Source of the DNA: Mactromeris polynyma | Lineage: Eukaryota; Mollusca; Bivalvia; Venerida; Mactridae | DNA length: 64,000 nt | NCBI GenBank assembly: GCA_032209605.1 | Contig: JASFXZ010000015.1 | Span: 3,286,001 to 3,350,000, forward strand | Reading direction: 5' to 3' | Shown here: piece after piece, positions 44,735-54,966 of the stretch | Numbering within the stretch: the first letter of the stretch is position 1 | Layout: each line of letters opens with the position of its first letter | Notes under the pieces: generated by a model | What the model saw: only the letters and a program-made list of their open reading frames with translations | What the model was told of the DNA's origin: nothing | The model's database searches: none | Translations under genes and position numbers: made by a program

Positions 44735-45260
44735 CATTTATGCCCTTTTTGAAAAGGAGAGTGCATATTGTGTTTAACCAATGTCGGTAGGTCGGACGGG
44801 CGGTAGAGCATTTTTTCTACGCGATGACGCAAATATCCTTTAGCCTCTAGTGTTCTAGGGTCATACTGAAAATGAGAATATACCTCAAGTACGCCGCTTA
44901 GGTCTCCCGGGTTCTGCGTAGGATATACATGTGGGTTGTAGATGAACACTAGTGCTTTTGGGTGGACTGGTCCAAAGATCAAGATCAAACTGACAACTAG
45001 GTCGAAATATTTGTCAGCACGATCATTCAAGTACCCTTTGGTCTTCCGGTACCTAACTTGTTGGGATATTTGCCTTCGGAATGTTAATGAACGCTATCGA
45101 TTTCAGGGTTTCCTGAGTGAAGTATCAAGGTCATGTTGACCATGAGGTGAAACTCCTTTGGCCTCCCGGGTCCTAACTTATTGGATGATTGCGTGTAGGT
45201 TGAAATTGTACCATAATGGTTTTGGGATCATTTGGACAAAGAGCACGGTCAAATGTACCA
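44735..45260. repeat. 'TTATGCCCCCCTTCGAAGAA' repeat, copy 3
   Basis: ATGCCCTTTTTGAAAAGGAG, GTCGGTAGGTCGGACGG, then repeated 'cctttggtcttccgg.acctaacttgttgg' modules at about 45,030 and 45,155 (subrepeat ~125 bp). Same family as 11,813 and 31,180. Confidence 0.65.
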
Positions 45261-45534
45261 TTACAAGTGGATATAAGTAAATTAATAACAATAATTGAAA
45301 TATTTTACAGTTTTATTTGAATGGGTGTTAAGGCCACCGCTCATACAAATTGGTACACATTGCTAAGAAAAAAATGTATGATAGAAACATAGATTGTCGG
45401 TTACTATAAATTGCACACAAATTTGTTAATGTATGATAGAGAACAAAATATTGCACTGAGACCAGATGCGCACTTCATTCCAGTTGCAAAAACCACGTAA
45501 TGTGTGCAAAAGAAATAACAGATTATGCATTCTC
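45261..45534. other. No recognised feature
   Basis: AT-rich; may include the tail of the adjacent SGNH relic on the - strand. Confidence 0.4.
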
Positions 45535-46174
45535 TCAGCTGAGCCATGGCCCACACTCGCCTGTCACAGGAGATACATTTACCTTTTTTAACAGGAATGC
45601 CTGAAGAGCTTGCTGCAATCTGTATAAAAATAACTCGTTCCCCGAAAATGGCAAGTGAACCCCATCATCTTTCAACAGACCCGGTGACAACTTCGAAATG
45701 TCTTGATAACGAATATATGCCCCTCCAAGTTCAATAAGGCGATTAGCCACAAATCTGTATGATCACTTTCATTTCGCCACTGTGCTATTGGCAGAATTTG
45801 AGACCAAACGAGAATTGTAATAGGCATTTCATCTTATTAATGTCCGATTGACTGTGTGACGCAAAAACAAAGAAGAAGACTGACCAATGACATTACCAGT
45901 ACAGTGTACAACTAAAATCTCAGGTTCACTTTCAAACTTCCGCAAGTACTGTACGCATATGAACACTTGATTCCATCTTATTCCACTCTTGCCAGAACAA
46001 AGATACACCATGACGCTGTAAATCAAGCTGAGTCCCGCCCGAGTGATATTGCCGAGCATGACGAGAAACCCACTTGACAATTGAAGATCCAACTATCCAT
46101 ATACTCGTATGTTTAGGGGCTGCAAATCTTAGAAATCTAGTTAGATTTATTGTGCAAGAGGGTAAAACGAACAC
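45535..46174 (-). pseudogene. SGNH/GDSL-hydrolase-like relic, multiply frameshifted
   Basis: Three successive - strand frames add up to one protein. 46,174-46,000 reads KHTSIWIVGSSIVKWVSRHA, GGTQLDLQ, VSLFWQEW. A shift near 46,000 leads to GIRWNQVFICVQYLRKFESE, ILVVHCTGNVIGQSSS. A further break leads to LGGAYIRYQDISKLSPG, LLKDDGVHLPFSGNELFLYR and PWLS-stop at 45,535. The order GSSIV (block I Ser), GN.IG (block III Asn) and DDGVHL (block V Asp/His) is that of SGNH hydrolases. Block III normally reads GGNDIG and is damaged here (TGNVIG). In molluscs and fish such domains are often carried by mobile elements (CR1 ORF1 esterases, Ngaro-type retroelements), so transposon origin is likely but not shown. 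Confidence 0.65.
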
Positions 46175-47119
46175 GAGTTAATGTAAGTCAATCTTAATTG
46201 CATGTAGATGCATACTACAATGAATAAGGTTTAATTGTACCCAGTTTGCACGCGACAAGCTTGATACTGGGATCCTGATGCAACTTTTAAAGCCATTCGA
46301 TTGCCGACGACATAAACTCGCTCAGCCTATAAAGGTCGACATAAACTGTAAGGAATAGTGCTTAGTAATCTGCATATGTCGATATACAAACTGCTGAAAG
46401 TATTGCTAGTATGTGTTCCAACAAATTGAAAGGGATAGGATGTCGACCATGTAATAACTTATTTCCAAACTATTTAATAACTTTCTTATAATATATTTCT
46501 GGGTAACATCTTCCACATGATGAATTGTTACAAACAGATCCGTGAATTGCATTAGTTTAAAAAAGAGAAAAAAATAACAAATTCCTTCGACCTCACAAAC
46601 GAAGGAAGATGGCAAAATATATATTAAAGTCTTCCGAAATCACCGCAATTGCATGACATCGAACCAATTACTGAATTGCACAATAAAATACAATGTCTCT
46701 GAAACCTTTAAAAACAAAAATATCCTGCCAACTCCACAAACAGATAACGTTGTAGATTGTTTCCTTGACGTGACAACGTACATGCTTGAAAAAAAATGTC
46801 GGAAAGGAAGGGGTTAGTTAAAACTCGGACCGTCGTCTTGCAACGTACAGTATTTATTCCCCTTGTAAACCGTTCAAGCTTGAATCGCTTAAACAACATT
46901 ACGTGGAAATCCTTGCCCACCTGGTAACTTAAGCATGATTGAGCTTTTCAGATCATCAAAATCAAACCAATAATACCACATGTACTCACTTCTAGGCCAT
47001 CATACTAATTATAAATTTCTCATTGAAAATGAATAAATGGGATATAATGTTTTTTTAGACCTCTTGTTATTTTAAAGTCACAGAAAATACCAGAAAGTTC
47101 TTGGGGCCGTTTTATCAAG
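46175..47119. other. No recognised feature
   Basis: AT-rich noncoding; nothing recognisable. Confidence 0.5.
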
Positions 47120-48345
47120 ATGTCGTAGTTTGAATTTTGTACGAAGTTGTAGGACAAACAACACTAATAAAACATATACGAAAATATACGTACACATATA
47201 AGCGCGTATATATATTGTTTTAGATAATTATATCAAATTATTGCAGTGGACATTGGAGGGCCTTGCTAATAAAAGTTTGCGTTGAAAAATAGCATAAACA
47301 TGAAAACGTTAAAATCTATTATTGCTTTATGCCAAACATTCCGTTTTGTCTCTAAGTAATATAACCTGTATATATCTCTAAAAGCATGCTTTGTTACATG
47401 GGACAAGCACTATAAACACATTCCTGGATCCCATATTGTTTATAAATCTAACACTCAAACTGGGGAACCACGAGGAACATGCAATATCCAAGAGGCACTG
47501 AATAATACCTCCTAGTTTTTAGATCTAGAAAACTTACTTGTCTGTACACACATTTAGGACGTGAATTGGCCTTAGTCACAATATCATTCACAATGGTTTC
47601 GGCAGGAAGGGACATATAACTTTTAAAACCAAGAAAGTTTGCATTTTCTGTTGATGTAATGGTTTGCCCATTACTAACAAGTTTAAAATCGCTCACCTTC
47701 TTTAGTTTGCCTTTGGTGCCAGCATGAAAACATTCAGTATTACGGAGATGTAATGATAATTTATTGTCAACCAATCAAGATGAACAGGTGTCAAAACTGA
47801 ACAAAGTTTTGCGGAAATAATTTGAGGATAAGTGTGAGCAAAATAAAATGCACTACCATTAACAAGTATAATTTATACGCAACCAGCATCAATTCTAATA
47901 AACACATCAATTACATAATAATACTGCAATGAGGGACTCCATAAGTAACTGGTTTTATATCAGGTAACACATTGTTAACGCTGGTTGTTTGATCCCTATC
48001 ACATAAATAATATACAAACCAAGCATTAGTCTGAATAAGCCCATAAGTCTTAGCTTACTACATAGTATATTATGATCAACGGTTGTCAAATGCCTTTGGT
48101 AAATCAGGCATAGCCATTCCTGTGTACAAAAAGTTTGCACCATTGCTTCTTATAAGAACTAATAAATAAATAAGGCAGGTATCAGGCAGGTCATTATCTA
48201 ATTTAGAACTTTCAAGATGTGTGTACACATATATTTCTAGGAATTTAGAAACAATGTTTAAAATACTGACATGCCTATAATTATCCACGTCAGGTTCAGT
48301 GATTTGCTTTTAAAAGGCAAAATTTAGCCAGTCATTTCATCAGGT
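47120..48345 (-). mobile_element. LINE ORF2 reverse-transcriptase remnant, copy 2 (3' part of a 5'-inverted element)
   Basis: - strand CR1/L2-like reverse transcriptase in pieces. ITEPDVDNYRHVSILNIVSK (about 48,305-48,240) is the RT entry block; LIYLLVLIRSNG, LYTGMAMPDLPKAFD is motif A, then a frameshift to TTVDHNILCSKLRLMGL. RDQTTSVNN..TYGVPHCSI is motif B; VDNKLSLHLRNTECF and TITSTENANFLGF, then IVNDIVTKANSRPK and YRQVSFLDLKTRR are thumb blocks down to 47,450. The expected Y-A-D-D reads L-V-N-G-S-A near 47,860, so catalysis is lost. The 3' end at about 47,120 is shared with copy 1. The matching endonuclease lies just to the right on the opposite strand. Confidence 0.75.
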
Positions 48346-48469
48346 ACATGTATCAGCCGCTCTAGTTTAGAGTTCATAACCATCCAGGCACCTGAAACAC
48401 ATCCATTCTTCAACGCCCGATAGCAATCCAGCTGAATCCTCAATAATACATCCTCCTACATGTATCATA

Positions 48470-49856
48470 ATTTTGAACATTAACTGTCAATAGAAGAAAC
48501 AGGAACGCTGAAAACCTCATTGGAAGTGTAAACCCTGACATCTTCTTAGCAACTGAAACCTGGTTGGATTCAACTAAAAAATATAAACAAATCTTCCCGG
48601 GATCAGTTTTACATCTACCTGAAATATAAAATTCTGAATCTGGGAGTGGCGTACTCAAGTTATGATCTACCAGAAATGAAAGCTGACTGCAAGATCATTT
48701 GGGCAAATATGCATAGTCTAGTCTCCAAGTCACTTCCACTATGATCATCAAAAACCTCAAACGAATCCAGTTTAAACTAGTTCAGAGAAGCAATAGGCCG
48801 TGCTAGCTGGAGATTGTGTGCTTACCATTGGTGGCTGCCTGATCCTGTCGGTCTGGGATTGGAAGAAATATATATGTCTAGTCAAGGCACAGCACGCATA
48901 TCTTCATTATTTACCGGTATTCTCTGACAACCTTGATGACAATGTTGTAACCCAGATGGTTGATGTTCCTACAAGAAACAACAATATACTGGATCTGTTC
49001 AAACAAACGTTCCAAAACAAGGTTTACAGCATGGATCCTATTTCAAGGATATCTTATCACGATATTGTGCTTGTGGAATTCACCAACCCAATTGGTACAA
49101 ATCAGGGATGTAAACGATTAACCGGTTAACCGGTTACCGTTCGAACATGCGGTTATCGGTTAGTAAAATCACTAACCCGTTTATTGTTTATATTTTTGAA
49201 AATATCTACTTTTCTTTTTTGAACAAAATCGAAAAGTTGTCGCAAGATATCCGTGGTAACAATTTCATTACTTTGTCCCTGAAAGGTGTGAAACCGTGAC
49301 GTTACGGGCGAATATCGATAATCCGCAATTAACAGTTTGACACGTATGCATTTGCTACAAATATGTAATGAAATGGTCATTTAATTGTCCTTTGTTTCAA
49401 TTGACAGCCGGACAACTCTTTTGGTGTTCGAGAATTTAGCATACTTAAGTAGACAGATTAAGGATGTTGTTATTGTACTGAACTTTGTGATTTAACGTTG
49501 TTGTATTCGAATAGATTATAACTGTCTGTTAAGTTAAGTGCGATTTTGAATGCTTCAATTTATCATATATGATATTATAATGTTTTAAATAAAAATAATG
49601 CAAATTATTGATATTTTTTCGTATTTATAATGTTCAGTACAGAAATAAAAAACTATCCGAACTAGTACAAACGTCAAAATATAGGTCTAGTTTACCGATG
49701 TCATGGTAAAACCATAAACGGCAAAACACGTACCGAATGGCTTATTCGGTTAACAAAATAGCGAAAATTGACATCCCTAGTACAAACAACAAGTACCACA
49801 AGATATCACTTTAAATACAATATCAAGTCGGATATGAGATACCTACAACATGTATC
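48470..49856 (+). mobile_element. LINE endonuclease domain, inverted relative to its RT, interrupted by a hAT element
   Basis: + strand AP-endonuclease remnant: ILNINCQ (domain start, about 48,474), NPDIFLATETWLD (TETWL block), IFPGSVLHLP, NSESGSGVL, then after frame changes VTQMVDVPTRNNNILDLFKQ and ISRISYHDIVLVEF. These are the usual blocks up to 'SDHDxV'. A hAT element (49,103-49,779) splits it; the protein resumes TTSTTRYHFKYNIKSD up to the minisatellite at 49,857. It is a decayed copy of the same type of LINE as the - strand RT ending at 48,345. Head-to-head layout with the domain's start at the junction and its end at the far side is what a twin-primed 5' inversion produces. Confidence 0.72.
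49103..49779. mobile_element. 677-bp nonautonomous hAT element with 8-bp target duplication
   Basis: Begins CAGGGATGTAAACG and ends, inverted, TAGGGATGTCAA. GTACAAAT (49,095-49,102) and GTACAAAC (49,780-49,787) flank it, an 8-bp duplication with one difference, as hAT transposases make. Subterminal AACCGGTTAACCGGTTA is also hAT-like. No transposase is recognisable. It inserted into the LINE endonuclease after the LINE had landed. Confidence 0.82.
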
Positions 49857-50217
49857 CCATGGCCGAATGGTTAACGTCTCCCGTGGCCGAGTGGTTAACG
49901 TCTCCCGTGGCCGAGTGGTTAACGTCTCCCGTGGCCGAATGGTTAACGTCTCCCGTGGCCGAGTGGTTAACGTCTCCAGTGGCCGAGTGGTTAACGTCTC
50001 CCGTGGCCGAGTGGTTAACGTCTCCCATGGCCGAATGGTTAACGTCTCCCGTGACCGAGTGGTTAACGTCTCCCGTTGCCGAGTGGTTAACGTCTCCCGT
50101 GGCCGAGTGGTTAACGTCTCCCGTGGCCGGGTGGTTAACGTCTCCCGTTGCCGAGTGGTAAACGTCTCCCGTTGCCGAGTGGTTAACTTCTCCCGTGGCC
50201 GAGTTGTCAACGTCTCC
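49857..50217 (+). repeat. 24-bp minisatellite, 15 units, each with a perfect Pol III A-box
   Basis: Fifteen tandem 24-bp units (about 360 bp), most differing by 0-2 bases. The unit core is CGTGGCCGAGTGGTTAACG. It fits the A-box consensus TRGCNNAGYNGG (TGGCCGAGTGG) and equals the 5' D-arm region of eukaryotic tRNA-Ser/Leu genes. No B-box follows. Because 24 is a multiple of three, all frames stay open on both strands; these open frames are artefacts. Variants GTTGCCGAG and GGCCGAATGG are scattered, so units have drifted somewhat. Confidence 0.9.
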
Positions 50218-51839
50218 CGACAATAGAAATAAATAATATTTACTTTATTATTTATCTGAAGTTAAGTTCATGCGCTTGCATATTATCGCTATTTATAGTG
50301 TGTATAGTGTATAGACAATAATAAACGTTTCAAAGCAATACAAGTTAGCGAACATTTGCTGCACGTTTATCTTGATTGCATTCAGTCTATTATTTTGAGC
50401 TACGCATAATTATGATGTGAAATGACACGGGTGGTAGTTTGGTAAATCAAGTACAATCACACCGACACCGCTATACATTGCTTGAAATCACTAGATAATT
50501 GTGAAAACCCGATTCCAATATCCAAGTGAATGGGCGTACTCTAATTAATACGCATACTCCTGCATCTCTGTCCTTAAACATCTCAGGAATTTAGAGCGTA
50601 TTGATACTAACGAACTACATCCCATGACAATATTAGGAATTGCATTGTTCTTCCATTACTGGCCAGACTGCGATATTTGCAATCGTATATTTTGTTGGAC
50701 ATGTCGATACATGTACAAGTCATTATAGTGATTACGGTTTTCAACGAATTACTATACCAATTTGTCTGCCTCAACCCTTTTATAAATGTTGATGATACGC
50801 TTATAGATATGTCAATACTTTGCTATATTATCTTTATCATATGTACGGTCAAAAGTACACACCAAGTTATATTAGGTTGCTCAGTGAGAATGTGCGTAGA
50901 AATACTTCATCCCGGTGACAAAATTTAATACTGTAAACCCAGAAACCTTTCGCAGTTTTTTTTCGTGTAAAACTGAATAATAATAATGGCAGTATTGTAA
51001 ATGTATTGCAATTGATGTTATTCCGCGAATTGCAATAGCTGCGACATTGCCGGAGGTTTAAAGCAGAACGTGTTAGGGTGGAAATTAACTGAATTATTCA
51101 TTTTTCCTATGAAACCAGATGTAATGTGATGAATATCAGCTATGATTGAACCACATGCCAGTTCTGTAATAAATCTCTGGCGATTTTCATCCATTTTACT
51201 GCAAATGATTAATGAGTTTGAAACAAAAATGTCACGGCGATCAATCATGATTAATCATACCTGATAAATAAAAAATATGCAATGCCCTCCAAAAGTTACT
51301 GTTCACTTCGAATATTCCCATTGCAGTGAATGTATATTCATGTTTGTGTCACATGCAATATATTGAAAATTATATTATGTTTTGTGTCAGATCATTTAAA
51401 CATACAAATGTTGGTTTCGGACGCAGGCCGATTGGTGCTGTAGCTGAGATGTGCAAATTGTTAATTCTTAACTTTCCATCACACATAAATTTACTTCATG
51501 TACATACATATCATATTTGAAATTCTGCATAAAAAGTAATGAAATTCAAAATATTCATGTGTAAAGAAACGTTTGAATTGCAGTGTATATCAAAATACTG
51601 ATCATGACTGTGTGTCGTCTGCTGGTGTGAGTAATTCATAGCATTCTGAAAGTTCAATTGACATTTGAAAATTTCACTTTATAAAAGAAATACAAAAAAC
51701 GAAAACAACAGGAATGTATATACCGTTTTTTTTATTTACTTGAGGACGATGGTACAAATTTTTAAGGTCGGCAAATGAAAACGTGTTTTTGAAAATATTG
51801 ACCAATATAATATAAATAAACCGAACTTGATTAAATGAC
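50218..51839. other. No supported gene
   Basis: AT-rich; frames at 50,677-50,928 (+) and 51,018-51,248 (-) show no family or splice support. Confidence 0.5.
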
Positions 51840-51975
51840 CTTTCTGCAAGTTGTTGTTTGTATTTTATTTGTGACTTATTTATACATAGGAAGCACCCAA
51901 ACTTTATATGTCGTGTGGTATGTTTTAACGCATTCATGGGACAATGTTGCGGTCCAAGATTTTAATCCGCAAACA
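51840..51975 (+). repeat. Repeat E, copy 2
   Basis: Counterpart of 39,404-39,540, located about 250 bp before the signal-peptide exon of gene B. Confidence 0.55.
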
Positions 51976-52222
51976 AAGTATATTTGGTGTACAAGGATTT
52001 TTTCTGCGCCTGTAACCATACGATCAAAGCTATTTTAATCAGTGGCATATACACGCCCTATAACCAAATTTGCGAAATAATCAACATACATGTAAAGTCT
52101 GAAGGTTTGACACATCACATGATTAACCAAACTTTAACCAACGTAGAACATTTAATTCATATTGCATTTTGCACTTGTATTTTTACACTGTATTATACTT
52201 AATAGTGTTTCTTTATATTCAG

Positions 52223-52292
52223 ATTAAGGACATGAAATCAGTTGCCGTGTTAACACTTACTCTGTGGACCATTTCGAGTCCCGCACTTGCTG
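52223..52292 (+). CDS. EB-module gene B, signal-peptide exon
   Basis: After the acceptor TTTATATTCAG comes ATTAAGGAC and an ATG at 52,232. The exon encodes MKSVAVLTLTLWTISSPALA and one further base before GTAAGAATT (phase 1). This is a textbook secretory signal peptide: one Lys, a hydrophobic core, and an AxA-type cleavage site (A-L-A). The phase matches all module exons downstream, so splicing gives A-L-A-G followed by a module. If the leader exon at 37,994-38,028 is used, translation would start three residues earlier in the same frame. The protein is therefore secreted or surface-anchored. Gene A presumably starts the same way outside the window. Confidence 0.75.
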
Positions 52293-52439
52293 GTAAGAAT
52301 TTTCAAATATTATACTTTTGTATATACTCCATGGATAATATTACTACATTTTCACACCTACTTCTGCTGGTGTTTGCTAAATTTATTTATTTTACATCGA
52401 TCGTGAAACAAATACTTACGACTCTAACTAGTCGCTCAT

Positions 52440-52605
52440 GATGGATGCTTCTTGGATAAGTTATCAGACCTGGAATCAAATTCGGATGCATTGCTTTCGA
52501 GATCAAACCCCGCTCACCGCAGGGCCCAAACTTATCACCTTCGGATCAGGAGTCAGGCGCTCTGCATGTACCCTTCGATCACTACGGAGCCCCGGTTTGA
52601 TAACA
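52440..52605 (-). mobile_element. Decayed tRNA-derived SINE
   Basis: On the - strand: CCGGGGCTCCGTAGTGATCG, AGAGCGCCTGACTCCTGATC and GGGCCCTGCGGTGAGCGGGG. The order of A-box-like start, anticodon-arm-like CTGACTCCTGATC and degenerate B-box is that of a tRNA-Arg/Glu-like SINE head with a small insertion. It lies in the first intron of gene B. Confidence 0.5.
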
Positions 52606-53637
52606 ATAAACTATATTTAAAAATTCGTCTTCTAAACTACAGTAGAGCTATAACCAAAGTATTTAAGATAAAGAAAATTTAGCACATACCCGTGCATGTT
52701 TCTATGATGCCACTGAACGCGTGTATACTGAATGACGCCAGAGATTTGTTTATGTGATGACATTATTTGATATATTTATCGATGACATTTTGGGAGGAAT
52801 TGTTTTCCTCTATTTACGTTCTACATATTCGATTGATATTAGCTAACTGTTGGATATATGTTTATATCTATGGATAACTTGAGAAAAAATACATTTGTGA
52901 CCTTTTTCGGCTCTTTAATTCAATAGCCTAATTACTTTCGCGACACTGCTGTCTATATTAATGAGGTCACGTTTGGATGTTTGTTTTTACCTAATTTTGT
53001 CGGGTATGTGATTAACAGAATATTAAATTCGTGTTGTTTAGTATTAAATTTATTAAACTCGTTAAATAAAAAGAATATGAAGAGAGTCTCGCTTCGTATC
53101 CTTTTATTCAACTCGTTCAATAAATTCAAAACTAATCAATGCTCATTTTATATTTATTTTATAGCAATATAGAATGATTGAGTAGACCCACAATACGACA
53201 TACAAGAAACGCAAAATCTTTTTGATAAACACTCTTTTTTGAATCAGAAATCACATGCAAATCGATTGTTTTGCACATTATTATGATTTGCAAAGTGGCA
53301 ATCGATTGTGTTTATAGGAAGAGCACATTGACATTTTATAATGTCGATATTAACTAAGATAATTCGCAGCATCCCTCATATCATTTATAATAAGAAACAC
53401 TTCGCAAAACCTTCACTGTAGATTATTTTTCATACATGCCTTTTGAAGAAAAAAGGACGAGATTCCGACCGGGTGTGCAATACAAACTTGTCCGGTACCG
53501 ATGTAAACGCGGCAAGTTCCGGTATGGCATGCAATAAATCAGCCACAATCCCGTCGTTATAGTTTCTTCAATTCACTGCGGGTAGGCCTACAAATGGCAT
53601 GGCCTTAAACTGACTGCTCTTATTGCTGTACTAACAT
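52606..53637. other. No recognised feature (intron of gene B)
   Basis: AT-rich intronic sequence; nothing beyond short words such as CGATTGT repeated near 53,260-53,310. Confidence 0.5.
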
Positions 53638-54005
53638 GGTTTTGCTATTTGCATATCAGTGTTGGGTAAACCAATCAAATCTTACGTTAACCACCAAGGT
53701 TATTTCTCTTCCACCGAACAACGTTTGTAACCTTGACGCGGATTGGATAACCTTTCGATAAAGGGTACGTAACCTTACCAAAATATACTGAATTTCGGTG
53801 AATTTACCGAAATCAATTTTGGACCTGGAGTGACCAGCACTCGTAACATCTCGGCATTGTTTATGTTGCACAACAAACTTTAACCGCCGACTATCTTTTT
53901 TCAAGATATTTCTTTTTTCAACTAGTTTCCAAACTATATGCAAAAAATAAAAAATGCCCGGAAGTTGACCGTTTTCGTTCGCAGAAAGCATGTTTTATAA
54001 ATCTA
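53638..54005 (-). repeat. Dispersed repeat B, inverted copy 3
   Basis: GTTAACCACCAAGGTTATTT and the adjacent TTGCTATTTGCATATCAGTG are the inverse of the core at 5050-5115. The remainder (TGGAGTGACCAGCACTCGTA, ATCTCGGCATTG, ATGTTGCACAACAAA) is shared with 59,400-59,470 but not with copies 1-2, so two subfamilies exist. Confidence 0.65.
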
Positions 54006-54091
54006 GTAATTTATGACAACTCAGGGTATGCGTGCATCAAAATATATATAGTACCTTCTTATCCATATAGCTATTCTGACTGGATGTTCAG

Positions 54092-54210
54092 GTCAGGCGG
54101 GAACTTTTTGCACTGCAACAGGGGGGGACGCCAATGCAGTATGTGGGAATACTGATTGTGAGTGCAGTGCTGCATATAAAGCAGTTATTGATGTCTGTGT
54201 AGTTGAATAG
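54092..54210 (+). CDS. EB-module gene B, donor-less module exon ending in a stop
   Basis: Starts after acceptor GGATGTTCAG in phase 1, so it joins the signal-peptide exon as ALA-G-QAGTFCTATGG, then ANAVCGNTDCECSAAYK, and runs through VIDVCVVE into TAG at 54,208-54,210. Five of the six module cysteines are present; the second is missing. Where its siblings end in G|GTAAGG this exon has GTTGAATAG, so the donor is gone, and the following intron-like sequence is a duplicate of the next intron. If included, the message would encode a secreted peptide of about 59 residues. If skipped, the signal exon splices directly to 54,458 in frame. It may be a dead exon or an alternative terminal exon. Confidence 0.55.
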
Positions 54211-54457
54211 TTTCTCCGTATTAATAAGTACCGGTATTCAATTACTGTTGGTAATTAAGTTCATACCTAGTGCTCACTCCAAAACTTTGATGTCGCTTTT
54301 GTACCAATGTACGCTATATTGCTTGGTGCGTAAATGATAAGCTCAACATTTATTTTATCGCGTTACGATATTTAAATTGCTCCAATGCACATAAAGCAAC
54401 AATGTATCGATACTTTAACATGCTCAATATGCATTACATGTATATTCGTTTCTATAG
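54211..54457 (+). repeat. Intron of gene B, left copy of an exon-intron duplication
   Basis: From TTTCTCCGTATTAATAAGTA to TTTCTATAG this 247-nt stretch matches 54,600-54,846 with about 14 differences by eye. The duplication extends into both neighbouring exons. Confidence 0.8.
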
Positions 54458-54586
54458 CATTAACTGATACCTGTACAGCAGACACCGATTGCGCCGATGT
54501 TGCTAATGCAGTATGTGATGGGACCCCTAGTATTTGTGTTTGTAGTTCTGCACATAAAGCTAACGGAGCTGCCTGTGATGCTAAAG
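54458..54586 (+). CDS. EB-module gene B, module exon 1 (intact)
   Basis: 129-nt exon, phase 1-1, acceptor TTTCTATAG and donor AAAG|GTAAGG. It encodes LTDTCTADTDCADVANAVC followed by DGTPSICVCSS and ANGAACDAK. Cysteine spacing is C-x5-C-x7-C-x6-C-x-C-x10-C, so the loop between cysteines 3 and 4 is two residues longer than in its siblings. It arose with 54,847-54,966 by a recent exon-plus-intron duplication (shared ADTDCA). Predicted extracellular disulfide-bonded module; partner unknown. Confidence 0.78.
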
Positions 54587-54599
54587 GTAAGGTTAATTG

Positions 54600-54846
54600 T
54601 TTCTCCGTATTAATAAGTACCGGTATTCAATTACTGTTGGTAATTAAGTTCATACCTAGTGCTCACTCCAACACTTGGATGTCGCTTTTGTACAATTGTA
54701 CGCTATATTGCTTGGTGCGTAAATGATAAGCTCAACATTTATTTTATCGCGTAACGATATTTAAATTGCTCCTATGCCCATAAAACAACAATGCATTGAT
54801 ACTTTAACATGTTCAATATGCAATACATGCATATTTGTTTCTATAG
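54600..54846 (+). repeat. Intron of gene B, right copy of the exon-intron duplication
   Basis: Partner of 54,211-54,457. It retains the functional donor just upstream (54,587) that the left copy lacks. Confidence 0.8.
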
Positions 54847-54966
54847 CATTAGATGATGCCTGTGCAGCAGACACCGATTGCGCCGGTGTTATTAATTCGA
54901 AATGCACTTCGAAGACATGCAGTTGCGACACAAAATACGTGACGAGTGGAGCCACGTGTACAACAC
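54847..54966 (+). CDS. EB-module gene B, module exon 2 (intact)
   Basis: 120-nt exon, phase 1-1, acceptor TTTCTATAG and donor ACAC|GTATGT. It encodes LDDACAADTDCAGVINSKC, TSKTCSC, KYVTSGATCTT with C-x5-C-x7-C-x4-C-x-C-x10-C. Same length and phase as the gene A exon at 87-206. Exon symmetry means modules can be added or removed without breaking the frame. Confidence 0.8.

Noticed and set aside
49806..50226. Long open frames in several frames on both strands
   Set aside because: Artefact of a 24-bp tandem unit without stops; period divisible by three keeps frames open.
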